This document shows positions 52,303-62,500 of a DNA stretch of 64,000 nucleotides, piece by piece (position 1 is the first letter of the stretch; each line of letters starts with the position of its first letter). The notes beneath the pieces were generated by a model, which was not told the DNA's origin, did no database searches, and saw only the letters and a list, made by a program, of their open reading frames with translations. The stretch comes from Betaproteobacteria bacterium Ga0077526 (GTDB lineage: Bacteria > Pseudomonadota > Gammaproteobacteria > Burkholderiales > Ga0077523). The position numbers and the translations under genes were made by a program. The DNA lies in NCBI GenBank assembly GCA_001464765.1, contig LNDV01000028.1:299542-363541 (forward strand), written 5' to 3'.

Positions 52303-54127
52303 CGACCTTGCACCTCCATTCCCATATCCGCCGGATCGCGCTCTCCCAATCCATTGCGAATCGTCGCGCGTCGAACACCGCTGTTGTCGCGAGGTGATCG
52401 CGCAAGCCCGCGCGCAGATCCGCGAGACCTTTGCGAACGCGGGGATCGGGCGATGCTGCGCGGATGGCCTTGGTCAGATACTGTTCCTTCGAACGCGCAA
52501 TCCAGTCCGCCAGCCCTGCCGCCGCGAGCAGGCCTTCGCCCTGCCGTCCGAGCATGCCCGGCTGTGCGAGCGTGAGTGTCGGCACGCCCATCCAGAGCGC
52601 TTCGCACGTCGTCGTCCCGCCGGGATAGGGGAAGGTGTCGAGCACCACGTCGACCTCGGCGTAGCTCGCAAAGTAGCTCTCGCGCGCGACCGAACCGAAG
52701 AGACGCAACTGCGCCGTCGAAATCCCCGCATCGAGCAGACGCTTCACGAAGCGCTCGCGCGGTTCGGGTCGGGTGAGTGGTGCGCTTTGCAACCGCAGGA
52801 CGGCATGGGGACACGCAGCAAGTACCTGCGACCAGAGCGCGAGCACCTCGTCGTTGATCTTCGCGAGATCCTGAAAGCAGCCGAACGTGAAGTGATCCGC
52901 TGTTGCCGCGGGCATCGGGCTCACGGGCGGGGCATTCGGGGGCGGCGCAAAACACAGTCGCGTGTGCGGCAGACGCTCCACCTTTTCCATGAACCACTTC
53001 TCTTCGCCGGGCGGCACGCAAACGGGGTCGGCGAGAACCCAATCCATCGTCGGCAATCCCGTGGTGGCGAAGTACCCGAGCCAGCTCAGCTGCACCGGCG
53101 CCGGCCGGCGAGCGAACAGCGGCAGGCGGTTGAGCGCGCTGTGGCCCGCGAGATCGACGAGCACGTCGATGCCGTCCGCGACGATGCGGGCTTCGAGCGC
53201 ATCGTCGTTCCACGTGTCCACGTGATGCCAGCCCGCGAAGCGGGAGCGCAGCCGCGCCGACAACTCGTCGTCGGTCGGATGATTCGAGTAGGCATGGAAC
53301 TCCAGCGCCGTCTGGCCGAGCCCCCGGAACAGCGTCTCGAGAAAGTACCCGACCGGATGGGTGCGCAGATCGCCGGAAACGAAGCCCACGCGCAGCCGCC
53401 GGGACGGCTCGAATGTGACGTTCCAGGCGGACCGTTGGGTCACGCTGGCGCACAGGCTCTGTCCGAGTTCGCGTGCGACGGCCAGTCGCGTCTCCGGCGC
53501 GCAGTCGGGCAGGTACTGCAGGCAGAACACCAGGTTGTTCATGGCGCCCTGATGGGACGGTGCGAGCTGCAGCGTTTCGCGGTAGGCGGCGCACGCGCGG
53601 TCGAACTGCATGCGCCCCTGCCACAGCACGCCGATGTTGAATCGGGTCTGCGCGGCATCGGGTTCGAGTTCGAGCGCCCGTTCGAACGATGCCAGCGCGT
53701 CGTCCATTCGGCCCCGATCCATGAGCACCATGCCGAGGTTGTGATGCGCGCCGGAGAGGCCGGGCGCGAGCGCCAGCGCCTTGCGCAGATGCGCCTCCGC
53801 CTCGTCGAGCCGGCCCATGCGCTTGTACATCAGCCCGAGATTGGTATGGCCTTCCGCATAGGCGGGGTTGCGTTCGACGAGCTGCAGCCAGATCTGCTCG
53901 GCCTGGACTTCACGATGGGTCTCGGCGGCGAGGATCGCCTTGAGGCACAGCCCCGTCCAGCTCTGCGGGGCACGCGCCAGATGCTGGTCGATCGCCTGAT
54001 CTGCCGCGTGCAGGTCACGACGGCGGAACAGAGCGACCGCGCGTTCCAGCCATTCGGCCGTGGGCCGATCGAAGACGTCCTCGCGGGTGCTCGTCGGGGG
54101 CTTGGGGCGGGAGGGCTTGCGGGTCAT
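52298..54127 (-). CDS. TPR and O-GlcNAc transferase-type (SPINDLY) protein
   Basis: 609 residues. Residues 20-220 form about six TPRs (AEGHTNLGLMYKRMGRLDEAEAHLRKALALAPG in parts). From about 240 a Glyco_transf_41 domain follows: RVGFVSGDLRTHPVGYFLET, VDLAGHSALNRLPLFARRPAPVQLSWLGYFATTG in parts, DTFPYPGGTTTCEALWMGVPTLTL. In the family it moves a sugar from UDP-GlcNAc or a related donor to Ser/Thr of proteins in the cytoplasm. The stop lies inside a palindromic repeat. It follows livF by 36 bases on the same strand and may be expressed with the importer, which is an unexpected pairing. Confidence 0.88.
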   Translation of the reverse strand: MTRKPSRPKPPTSTREDVFDRPTAEWLERAVALFRRRDLHAADQAIDQHLARAPQSWTGLCLKAILAAETHREVQAEQIWLQLVERNPAYAEGHTNLGLMYKRMGRLDEAEAHLRKALALAPGLSGAHHNLGMVLMDRGRMDDALASFERALELEPDAAQTRFNIGVLWQGRMQFDRACAAYRETLQLAPSHQGAMNNLVFCLQYLPDCAPETRLAVARELGQSLCASVTQRSAWNVTFEPSRRLRVGFVSGDLRTHPVGYFLETLFRGLGQTALEFHAYSNHPTDDELSARLRSRFAGWHHVDTWNDDALEARIVADGIDVLVDLAGHSALNRLPLFARRPAPVQLSWLGYFATTGLPTMDWVLADPVCVPPGEEKWFMEKVERLPHTRLCFAPPPNAPPVSPMPAATADHFTFGCFQDLAKINDEVLALWSQVLAACPHAVLRLQSAPLTRPEPRERFVKRLLDAGISTAQLRLFGSVARESYFASYAEVDVVLDTFPYPGGTTTCEALWMGVPTLTLAQPGMLGRQGEGLLAAAGLADWIARSKEQYLTKAIRAASPDPRVRKGLADLRAGLRDHLATTAVFDARRFAMDWESAIRRIWEWRCKVA

Positions 54128-54163
54128 GAAACCTGGAGATGGGTCGCCGCCGGGCGGCGGGTG

Positions 54164-54874
54164 TCAGACGCCGAGATACCGGTGCCAGATGCCGTGATCG
54201 GCATCGAGCGCCTCGGACGTGCCCGACCACACGACGCGACCGCGCTCGATGATCGTATGGTGGCGCGCCAGCGCGATCAGCCGCTGCACGTACTTGTCGA
54301 TGACGAGGATGGTCTGTCCCTGCGCGCTCAGCGTATGCAGGCACTGCCAGATCTCCTCGCGCACGAGCGGCGCAAGGCCCTCGGTCGCCTCGTCGAGCAC
54401 CAGCAGATGCGGGTTGGTCATCATCGCACGGCCGATGGCGAGCATCTGCTGCTCGCCGCCCGAGAGCTGGTTGCCCATGTTCCGGCGGCGTTCCTGCAGG
54501 CGCGGGAAGAACGTGTACACCCGCGACAGATCCCACGGCGTCGCGGAGCCGCGCCGGTTCGCGCCGAAGGCCTTGAGGTTCTCCTCCACCGTCAGGTTGG
54601 GGAAGATCTGACGACCTTCGGGCACCACCGCGATGCCTGCGCGGGCGATGGACTCGGTGGCGCGGCCGTCGATGCGCTCTCCGCGGAAACGGATGCTGCC
54701 GCCGCTCGGCGCGATCATGCCGAGCACGGAGCGGATGGTGGTGGTCTTGCCCATGCCGTTGCGGCCGAGCAGTGTTGCCACCTCGCCCTCGCGAATGGAC
54801 AGCGACAGGCCGAATAGCACTTCCGTGCCGCCGTAGCCGGCGTGGAGATCCTCGATCTCGAGAATGGCGCTCAT
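54164..54874 (-). CDS. livF: Branched-chain amino acid-type ABC ATPase LivF
   Basis: 236 residues with Walker A LLGRNGMGKTTT, signature LSGGEQQMLAIGRAMM, Walker B LLVLDEATEGLAP and H-loop-equivalent LVIDKYVQR (Lys where His is usual in many ATPases, as often in LivF). It is the smaller ATPase of the high-affinity amino acid importer. Its start overlaps the LivG stop by four bases. The substrate may be leucine/isoleucine/valine or another amino acid or amide, because this family is broad. Confidence 0.9.
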   Translation of the reverse strand: MSAILEIEDLHAGYGGTEVLFGLSLSIREGEVATLLGRNGMGKTTTIRSVLGMIAPSGGSIRFRGERIDGRATESIARAGIAVVPEGRQIFPNLTVEENLKAFGANRRGSATPWDLSRVYTFFPRLQERRRNMGNQLSGGEQQMLAIGRAMMTNPHLLVLDEATEGLAPLVREEIWQCLHTLSAQGQTILVIDKYVQRLIALARHHTIIERGRVVWSGTSEALDADHGIWHRYLGV

Positions 54875-55626
54875 GCGCCCACCGCCTCGTCGCCGAGATA
54901 GGCGCGTCGCACTTCCGCATGGTTGCGGATCTGCTCCGGCGTGCCGGTGGCGATGATCTTCCCCGCCACGAGCACCGAGATGCGGCCCGCGAGCCGGAAC
55001 ACGGCGTCCATGTCGTGCTCCACCAGCAGCAGCGAGCAGTCCGCGCGCAGCGATTCGATCAGCGCGACCATCCGTGCGGATTCCTCGGGCCCGAGCCCCG
55101 CGAGCGGTTCGTCCAGCAGCAGCAGGCGCGGACGCGTCGCGAGCGCGAGTGCGATCTCGAGCCGGCGCTGCTCGCCGTGCGCGAGAACGGACGCCTGGGT
55201 GTCGAGGCGGTCCTGCAGGTCCACGCGCTGCGCGAGCCGGTCGGCTTCTTCGAACAGCGCACGTTCGTTCCTCGCGGGGGCGAAGAAGCGGAAGCTGGAG
55301 CCCGATCGCGCCTGCACCGCGAGCGCGAGGTTGTCGCGCACGCTGAACCCCCGGAACAGGCTCGTCACCTGGAAGGACCGCGCGAGTCCTCGCGCCACGC
55401 GCTCGTGCATCGTGAGCCGGGTGATGTCCTGACCCTGCAGGCGGATATGCCCGGCGTCCGGCGCGAGCGTGCCGGAGATCTGGCTGATCAGCGTGGTCTT
55501 GCCGGCACCGTTGGGGCCGATGAGGGCATGCAGTTCGCCTTCGCCCACGGCGAGGTCCACGCCGTCGGTCGCCGCGAGGCCACCGAAGCGCTTGACGAGT
55601 CCGCCGATGACCAGAAGATCAGACAC
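54871..55626 (-). CDS. livG: Branched-chain amino acid-type ABC ATPase LivG
   Basis: 251 residues from a GTG. Walker A GPNGAGKTTLIS, signature LAHGEQRRLEIALALA (an A-H-G form usual in LivG), Walker B LLLLDEPLAGLGPEES and H-loop LLVEHDMDAVF. It pairs with LivF on the cytoplasmic side of LivH/LivM. It overlaps LivM by eight bases and LivF by four. Confidence 0.92.
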   Translation of the reverse strand: MSDLLVIGGLVKRFGGLAATDGVDLAVGEGELHALIGPNGAGKTTLISQISGTLAPDAGHIRLQGQDITRLTMHERVARGLARSFQVTSLFRGFSVRDNLALAVQARSGSSFRFFAPARNERALFEEADRLAQRVDLQDRLDTQASVLAHGEQRRLEIALALATRPRLLLLDEPLAGLGPEESARMVALIESLRADCSLLLVEHDMDAVFRLAGRISVLVAGKIIATGTPEQIRNHAEVRRAYLGDEAVGA

Positions 55627-56578
55627 GGCTGCGCCTTACGGCCAGCGTGGCGATGCCGTTCGGCGCGAACAGCACCACGGCCACGAGAACCGCGCCCACG
55701 TAGAACTGCCAGTGGGTGGTCATGTCGCCCACGAATTCCTCGAGCAGCAGCAGCACGGCCGCGCCGATGGCGGGTCCCAGGAAGCTGTGGACACCGCCCA
55801 GGATCACCATGATGAGCAGCATCCCCGACTGGTGCCAGTTGAGGAACGCGGGGCTCGCCATGTCGGTCTGGTTGGCTGCGAGTGCGCCGGCGAGGCCCGC
55901 CACTGCGCCCGCGATGACGAACGCGGCAAGCTTGTGGCGGAACACCGGGAAGCCCACGGCTTCCATGCGGATCTCGTTCTCGCGGATTCCCTGCAGTGTG
56001 CGGCCGAAGCGGGAGTTGACCACGCGCCAGAGCACGGCGATCGACAGCACCGCGAGGACCAGCGTCACGTAGTAGAAGGTGGTGTCGGACTTGAGGCTCA
56101 GGCCGAAGCCGAGCGCCGAGCGGGACTCCAGCGCCAGGCCGTCCTCGCCGCCGTACGTCTTCATCGAGACGAACACGTAGTACATCATCTGCGCGAAGGC
56201 CAGCGTGATCATGATGAAGTACACCCCGCGAGTGCGCAGGCTGACGAGACCGATCGCAAACGCGGCGACACCGGCCACGACCATCGCGAGCGGCCACGCC
56301 AGCCACGCCGACTGCAGGCCGTGCATGGCGGCGATGCCCGTGACGTACGCGCCGGTCCCGAAGAACGCGGCGTGTCCGAAGCTCACCATGCCGCCGAATC
56401 CCACGAGCAGATTGAGACTCGTGGCGGCGATCGCATAGATGAGGATGCGCGTGGCCGGCACCAGATAGAACGGCTGGTCGATGGCCGTCAGCAGTACGGG
56501 CAGCAGAGCGAGCAGGACGAGCGCGGGGCCGACGAGCGCCCAGCGGACAGCATGATGCAGCGGCGTGCCGGCGGCCAT
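55619..56578 (-). CDS. livM: Branched-chain amino acid-type ABC permease LivM
   Basis: 319 residues, eight to ten helices. LNLLVGFGGMVSFGHAAFFGTGAYV and TLQGIRENEIRMEAVGFPVFRHKLAAFV in parts are the conserved permease segments of LivM, and LGGVHSFLGPAIGAAVLLLLEEF follows. It forms the channel with LivH, whose gene ends three bases upstream, and overlaps LivG by eight bases. Confidence 0.92.
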   Translation of the reverse strand: MAAGTPLHHAVRWALVGPALVLLALLPVLLTAIDQPFYLVPATRILIYAIAATSLNLLVGFGGMVSFGHAAFFGTGAYVTGIAAMHGLQSAWLAWPLAMVVAGVAAFAIGLVSLRTRGVYFIMITLAFAQMMYYVFVSMKTYGGEDGLALESRSALGFGLSLKSDTTFYYVTLVLAVLSIAVLWRVVNSRFGRTLQGIRENEIRMEAVGFPVFRHKLAAFVIAGAVAGLAGALAANQTDMASPAFLNWHQSGMLLIMVILGGVHSFLGPAIGAAVLLLLEEFVGDMTTHWQFYVGAVLVAVVLFAPNGIATLAVRRSRV

Positions 56579-56581
56579 CGG

Positions 56582-57499
56582 TCAGCCCCGCGCCGGGAAC
56601 AGACCCTGGGGCCGCCAGAACAGCACCCCGGCCATCAGCACGTAGATGAGGATCGAGGCGAGCGCCGGGCCCAGGTTGCCCGCGATCTGCGGCGGCAGCA
56701 CGGCCCGCAATGACATCGGCAGGAGCGTGCGGCCGAAGGTGTCCACCATGCCGACCAGCACCGCGCCGACGAAGGCGCCGCGCACGGAGCCGATGCCGCC
56801 GATCACGATGACGACGAAGGCCAGGATGAGGATGCTCTCGCCCATGCCCACCTGGACGGCGAGGAGCGGTCCGAGCATCGCGCCAGCGACCGCACACAGC
56901 GCGGCGCCGATGCCGAAGACGAGTGTGAACACGGTGCTGACGCGCACGCCCATCGCGCGGGCCATCTCGCGGTTGGACGCGCCGGCCCGGACCAGCATGC
57001 CCAGCCTGGTGTGCGCCACCAGCACGTACAGCAGGACTGCCACCACGATGCCCACGGCGATGATCATCAGCCGGAAGGCGGGATACACGAGGCCGCCGAT
57101 CTCGACGGGGCCGGCGAGCGCCTCGGGCATCGGGAGGGACAGCGCTTCCGGCCCCCAGATCATCCGCACGGCCTCGTTCGCCATGAGCAGCAGACCGAAG
57201 GTGGCGAGCACCTGATGCAGGTGGTCGCGCTTGTAGAGTCGCCGCAGGAGCGTCACTTCCAGCAGCATGCCGACCACCGCGGTGCCGACTACGGCGGCCG
57301 CCGCCCCCACGAGGAAGGACCCCGTTGCCGTGGCGACCGTCGCCGCGAGGTACGCGCCCACCATGTAGAGCGAACCGTGGGCGAGGTTGATCATGTCCAT
57401 GATGCCGAACACGAGCGTGAGCCCGGCGGCGAGCAGGAACAGCATCAGGCCGAACTGCAGGCCGTTCAGCGCCTGTTCGACGAGAAGGATCGCGTCCAC
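56582..57499 (-). CDS. livH: Branched-chain amino acid-type ABC permease LivH
   Basis: 305 residues from GTG 57499, about eight helices. The opening LNGLQFGLMLFLLAAGLTLVFGIMDMINLAHGSLYM in parts, the RAGASNREMARAMGV EAA-like loop and GGIGSVRGAFVGAVLVGMVD are typical of LivH. It is the second permease of the importer. Confidence 0.92.
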   Translation of the reverse strand: MDAILLVEQALNGLQFGLMLFLLAAGLTLVFGIMDMINLAHGSLYMVGAYLAATVATATGSFLVGAAAAVVGTAVVGMLLEVTLLRRLYKRDHLHQVLATFGLLLMANEAVRMIWGPEALSLPMPEALAGPVEIGGLVYPAFRLMIIAVGIVVAVLLYVLVAHTRLGMLVRAGASNREMARAMGVRVSTVFTLVFGIGAALCAVAGAMLGPLLAVQVGMGESILILAFVVIVIGGIGSVRGAFVGAVLVGMVDTFGRTLLPMSLRAVLPPQIAGNLGPALASILIYVLMAGVLFWRPQGLFPARG

Positions 57500-57542
57500 G
57501 GAAGCTCCGGCGACGGAGAGGGAAGTGCGGGGCGGCCGCGGA

Positions 57543-58721
57543 CTACCAGGGCTTCATCTTGCAGGCGCTGGCGTACGCGTCGGGATGGTTCGTGAGGACC
57601 GTGCTGACCAGCTTGTTCGTGATCCGGCCGCTGGGGTCCTTCCAGATCTGCCGGAGGTAGTAGTTCTGGATCGGCATGTGGTTCACGTTGAGCTTGAACT
57701 CGCCGCGGACCGAGTTGAACTTGGCGGTGGTGAGCGCCTTGCCGAAGACGGCGCGGTCCTCGATTTTGCCCTTGGCGTCGCGCACGGCGGCGTCGATGAG
57801 CTGAGCCGTGTCGTAGCCCTGCGAGGCATAAACGGTCGGCAGCCGCCCGTACTCCTTCTGGAACTCGGCGACGAACTTGCGGTTCTCCGCATTGCCGAGG
57901 TCGTGTGCCCACTGTGCCGTGTTGTACATGCCCACCATGGGCTCGCCGACGGCCTTGATCACGTCCTCGTCGGCCGAGAAGCCCGGGGCGATCAGCGGGA
58001 TCTGCTTGTTGAGGCCCGCGGCCACCCATTGCTTGATGAAGTTGATGCCCATGCCGCCCGGCTGAAAGATGTACACGGCCTGGGGCTTGGCGGCACGCAC
58101 CTGCGCGAGTTCCGCCGCGAAGTCGAGTTGACCGAGCTTCGTGTAGATCTCGTCGATGACCTCGCCCTTGTACATCCGCTTGAAGCCGGTGAGCGCGTCC
58201 TTGCCCGCCGGGTAGTTGGGCGCGAGCAGCACCACCGACTTGTAGCCCTTGGTGGTGGAGAAGTGACCGGCGGCTTCGTGCTGGCCGTCGTTCTGCCAGG
58301 AGGCGGCGAAGAAGAAGGGATTGCACCCTTCGCCCGAATACGCGGTGGGGCCGGCGTTGGCGCTCACCAGGAAGGTCTCGTTCTCGAAGATCGACGGCGC
58401 GACCGCGAGCATCACGTTCGAGAAGACGATGCCGGTGATGACATCCACGCGGTCCTTCTTGAGCAGCCGCTCGGTGGCCTGCTTGCCGGTGTCCGGCTTC
58501 ATCTGGTCGTCGACCACGATGATCTCCGCGGGCAGTCCGCCCAGCTTGCCGCCGTTGCGCTTGACCACGAGATTGAAGGCATCGCGGATGTCGATGCCGA
58601 GCGCCGCGGAAGGACCGGACAGCGTGCTCATGAAGCCGATCCTGATCTGGTCGGCCGCCTGCACCGCCACCGTTGCCATCGCCATCGAGGCTGCTGCCAC
58701 CGCTTTCTTGATCACTGCCAC
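57543..58721 (-). CDS. livK: Branched-chain amino acid-type solute-binding protein LivK
   Basis: 392 residues from GTG 58721 with GGGAGGAG upstream; signal peptide MAVIKKAVAAASMAMATVA cut after VQA. The type I periplasmic binding fold is shown by IRIGFMSTLSGPSAALGIDIRDAFNLVV in parts, VVDDQMKPDTGKQATERLL, and later VYASQGYDTAQLIDAAVRDAKGK. It hands ligand to LivHM. Binding proteins this divergent may bind aromatic or other acids, amides or urea rather than branched-chain amino acids; the adjacent MarR regulator suggests an aromatic or carboxylic signal. Confidence 0.88.
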   Translation of the reverse strand: MAVIKKAVAAASMAMATVAVQAADQIRIGFMSTLSGPSAALGIDIRDAFNLVVKRNGGKLGGLPAEIIVVDDQMKPDTGKQATERLLKKDRVDVITGIVFSNVMLAVAPSIFENETFLVSANAGPTAYSGEGCNPFFFAASWQNDGQHEAAGHFSTTKGYKSVVLLAPNYPAGKDALTGFKRMYKGEVIDEIYTKLGQLDFAAELAQVRAAKPQAVYIFQPGGMGINFIKQWVAAGLNKQIPLIAPGFSADEDVIKAVGEPMVGMYNTAQWAHDLGNAENRKFVAEFQKEYGRLPTVYASQGYDTAQLIDAAVRDAKGKIEDRAVFGKALTTAKFNSVRGEFKLNVNHMPIQNYYLRQIWKDPSGRITNKLVSTVLTNHPDAYASACKMKPW

Positions 58722-58773
58722 TCCTCCCGTTGTCGTTCCGGGGCGGCGCTGAAGACCGCCCGGATCGCCGCGA

Positions 58774-59322
58774 TCATAGCTTTCGGACCGGGGCGCGACC
58801 AGCCGGCGGGCCTTTGCGCTCCCGCGAGCCGGTCAGGTGTTCCTTGAATTTGGCGAGCAATCCGTGGATCTGCCGCTGCTCGCCGGCCGACAGCCCCGAG
58901 AAGAGATCCACCACCCAGCGTTCGTGCCGCGAGGCCATCGCCCGGAACTGCTCCACCCCGCCCGGCGTGAGCTTCACGGTGTAGGTACGGCGGTCGGCGG
59001 GGTCGTCCTCACGTACGACCATTCCCTCGGCTTCCAGCTCGTCGGTGAGGCCGGTGACGTTGCCGCCGCTCACCATCATCCGTCGGGAGAGCTCGCTCAT
59101 CTTGAGTCCCTCGGGACTGCGTTCGAGCTGCGCCAGCAGGTCGAAGCGGGCGAGCGTGATGCCGAACTCCGCGCGCAGACGGGCGCGGATCTCGGCCTCC
59201 ACGTGATTGGTGCACACGAGCAGACGCAGCCACAGCCGCAGTGCCTGATGATCTTCGTCGCCCACGCGGGCCTCGAGATCGGCCGGCGCGGCGGGGGAGG
59301 GGGCGAGGCTCGATGCTTTCAC
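58774..59322 (-). CDS. MarR-family transcriptional regulator
   Basis: About 182 residues from a GTG at 59322; the frame continues to a TTG at 59382, but a promoter-like TTGACA/TAAATA lies across that extension. The winged helix is at about residues 60-130 (LKMSELSRRMMVSGGNVTGLTDELEAEG, VREDDPADRRTYTVKLT). MarR proteins respond to phenolic or carboxylic ligands. It is the first gene of a same-strand series marR-livKHMGF, so it probably regulates the importer, and it is divergent from pyruvate carboxylase. Confidence 0.85.
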   Translation of the reverse strand: MKASSLAPSPAAPADLEARVGDEDHQALRLWLRLLVCTNHVEAEIRARLRAEFGITLARFDLLAQLERSPEGLKMSELSRRMMVSGGNVTGLTDELEAEGMVVREDDPADRRTYTVKLTPGGVEQFRAMASRHERWVVDLFSGLSAGEQRQIHGLLAKFKEHLTGSRERKGPPAGRAPVRKL

Positions 59323-59368
59323 AGGCGGGCTCGACGGGGCGGCAATTGCCGCGGGATGGTCACGGGCA

Positions 59369-59399
59369 TATTTACGACCCAAACATTTTAGTTGTCAAG
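59369..59399 (-). promoter_or_regulatory. Promoter-like site toward marR
   Basis: On the minus strand TTGACA (about 59398-59393) is followed after 18 bases by TAAATA. The site lies in the marR/pyc divergent region. The -35 is perfect and the -10 fair. If used, it excludes the TTG at 59382 as the marR start. Confidence 0.45.
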
Positions 59400-59535
59400 G
59401 GAACGGCTGCTTCGCGCGCGGCGAAGGCGGCCTTGCCTGCAAGGGTTGAACAAAACGATGCTGCAACGCGGCATTGCCGCTATGATCCGTTCGGCCAGTT
59501 CCTGCCGTCCGACGATCCGCAAGCCACGACAAGAC

Positions 59536-62500
59536 ATGAAACCGATCCGCAGCCTCCTCGTCGCAAACCGTTCCGAAATCGCCATCCGTGTCATGCGTGC
59601 CGCGGCCGAGATGGGCATCCGCACGGTGGCGATCTTCTCCAACGAAGACCGCTTCGCACTCCACCGATTCAAGGCTGACGAGAGCTATCTCGTGGGCGCC
59701 GGCAAGAAGCCGATCCAGGCCTACCTCGACATCGATGACGTCATCCGCATCGCCCTGGAGGCGAAGGTCGACGCGATCCATCCCGGCTACGGATTCCTCT
59801 CCGAGAACCCCGACTTCGCCGAGGCCTGCGCGAAGGCGGGCATCACCTTCGTCGGACCCAAGCCCGAAGTCATGCGACTGCTAGGCAACAAGGTCGCGGC
59901 CCGTGCCCTGGCCGAGAAGGTGGGAGTGCCCGTGGTGCCTGCGACCGGCGCGCTGCCTGCGGACTACGACGAGGCGAAGAAGATGGCGGCGGCCGTCGGC
60001 TACCCGCTCATGCTGAAGGCGAGCTGGGGCGGTGGCGGACGCGGCATGCGCGTCGTGGAGTCCGAGGCCGATCTCTTCCATCACCTCGACGTGGCGCGCC
60101 GCGAAGCCGCCGCCGCGTTCGGCAACGACGAGGTCTATCTCGAGAAGCTGGTGCGTCGCGCGCGCCACGTGGAAGTGCAGGTGATGGGCGACACGCACGG
60201 CAATCTCGTGCACCTGTTCGAGCGCGACTGCTCCGTGCAGCGCCGCAACCAGAAAGTGGTGGAACGCGCGCCCGCGCCCTACCTGAACGATGCCCAGCGC
60301 GCGGCACTCTGCGCGTCCGCCCTTCAGCTCGCACGCGGCGCCAACTACACGCACGCCGGCACCGTCGAGTTCCTGATGGATGCGGATACCGACAAGTTCT
60401 ACTTCATCGAGGTGAACCCGCGCATCCAGGTCGAGCACACGGTCACCGAGCAGATCACCGGCGTCGACATCGTCAAGGCGCAGATCCGCATCAGCGAAGG
60501 CGCCACCATCGGCGAGGCCGACTCCTACGTGCCGCGCCAGGAGGACGTGCAGAAGAACGGCCACGCGCTGCAATGCCGCGTGACCACCGAGGACCCCGAG
60601 AATCAGTTCACGCCCGACTACGGCCGCATCTCGGTCTACCGCAGCGCCGCGGGGTTCGGCATCCGTCTCGACGCCGGCACGGCCTACAGCGGCGCGGTGA
60701 TCACGCCCTACTACGATTCGCTGCTGGTGAAGGTGACGTCGTGGGGCCACTCGAAGGAGGAGGCCATCGCCCGGATGGATCGCGCGCTGCGCGAATTCCG
60801 CATCCGCGGCGTGTCGTCGAACCTGCAGTTCCTCGAGAACGTGATCCGGCATCCGCAGTTCGTTTCCGGCGAGTGCATCACCCGCTTCATCGACGAGACG
60901 CCCGACCTGTTCCGCTTCGTGAAGCGCCGCGACCGCGCCACCAAGCTGCTGGGCTTCATCGGCGACGTGGTGGTCAACGGCAACGCGGAGATGCGCCGCC
61001 GCCGCAAGACGGACATCTTCGTCACGCCGCCGCAACTGCCCAGGCTGAAGCCCGCCCAGTTGCCGGCGCCAGGCTCCCGAGACCGGTTGAAGCAGCTCGG
61101 GGCCGAAGGCTTCGCCAAGTGGATGAAGTCCGAGCAGCGCGTGCTGCTGACCGACACGACCATGCGCGATGCGCATCAGTCGCTGTTCGCGACGCGCATG
61201 CGCACGCACGACATGCTGCCCATCGCACCGCACTACGCGCGCATGGCATCGGGCCTGCTGTCGGTCGAGTGCTGGGGCGGGGCGACGTTCGACGTGGCGC
61301 TGCGCTTCCTGAAGGAAGACCCCTGGGCGCGGCTTGCGCAGCTGCGCGAGGCCATTCCGAACATCTGCTTCCAGATGCTCCTGCGGTCCTCCAACGCGGT
61401 GGGCTACACCAACTATCCCGACAACGTCGTGCGCTACTTCGTGCAGCAGGCCGCGAAGGAAGGCATCGACATCTTCCGCGTGTTCGATTCCCTGAACTGG
61501 GTCGAGAACATGCGTGTCGCGATCGATGCCGTGCGCGAGACGGGGGCGGTGTGCGAAGCTGCCATCTGCTACACGGGCGATCTCTTCGACGCGAGCCGTC
61601 CGAAGTACGACCTCAAGTACTACGTGACCATGGCCAAGGCGCTCGAGCGCGCCGGTGCCAACGTGCTGGGCATCAAGGACATGGCGGGCGTTTGCCGACC
61701 CCGCGCCGCCCGGGCGCTGGTCACCGCGCTCAAGCAGGAGGTCGGCATCCCCATCCACTTCCACACGCACGATACGAGCGGTGTCGGCGCGGCGAGCGTC
61801 CTGGCCGCCATCGAAGCCGGCATCGACGCCGTGGACGGCGCGCTGGACGCGATGAGCGGCCTCACGTCGCAGCCCAACCTCGGTTCCATCGTCGCGGCGC
61901 TGGAAGGCACCGATCGCGCACCCGACGTCGATCTCGATTCGCTGAAGACACTTTCCCACTACTGGGAAGGCGTGCGCCGCCACTACGCGCCGTTCGAGGC
62001 CGACATGCGTTCCGGCACGTCGGACGTATACCTGCACGAGATGCCCGGCGGCCAGTACACCAATCTGCGCGAGCAGGCCCGTTCCCTCGGGCTGGAGCAC
62101 CGGTGGCCCGAAGTGGCCCGTGCCTATGCGCAGGTGAATCAGCTCTTCGGCGACATCGTGAAAGTCACGCCCACCTCCAAGGTCGTGGGCGACATGGCGC
62201 TGTTCATGGTCGCAAACGACCTCACGCCGGAAGATGTGCTGGATCCCGCGCGCGAGATCGCGTTCCCCGAGTCGGTCGTGTCGATGATGAAGGGCGAACT
62301 GGGCTTCCCGCCCGACGGCTTCCCCGAGGCCATCACGAAGCGCGTGCTCAAGGGCGACAAGCCCGTGCAGGGTCGCATCGGCGCCTATCTGCCGCCCGCC
62401 GATCTCGAAGCCGTGCGCGAGCAGGGCGCCGAGGCCGCGGGCCGCAAGCTGTCCGACACGGACCTAGCCTCGTATCTCATGTACCCGAAGGTGTTCGCCG

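Noticed and set aside
52394..54817. 807-residue open frame antisense to the transferase and livF genes
   Set aside because: It covers two well-supported genes on the other strand and has no recognisable motif.
59881..62100. 739-residue open frame antisense to pyruvate carboxylase
   Set aside because: Shadow frame; the plus strand has all pyruvate carboxylase motifs.
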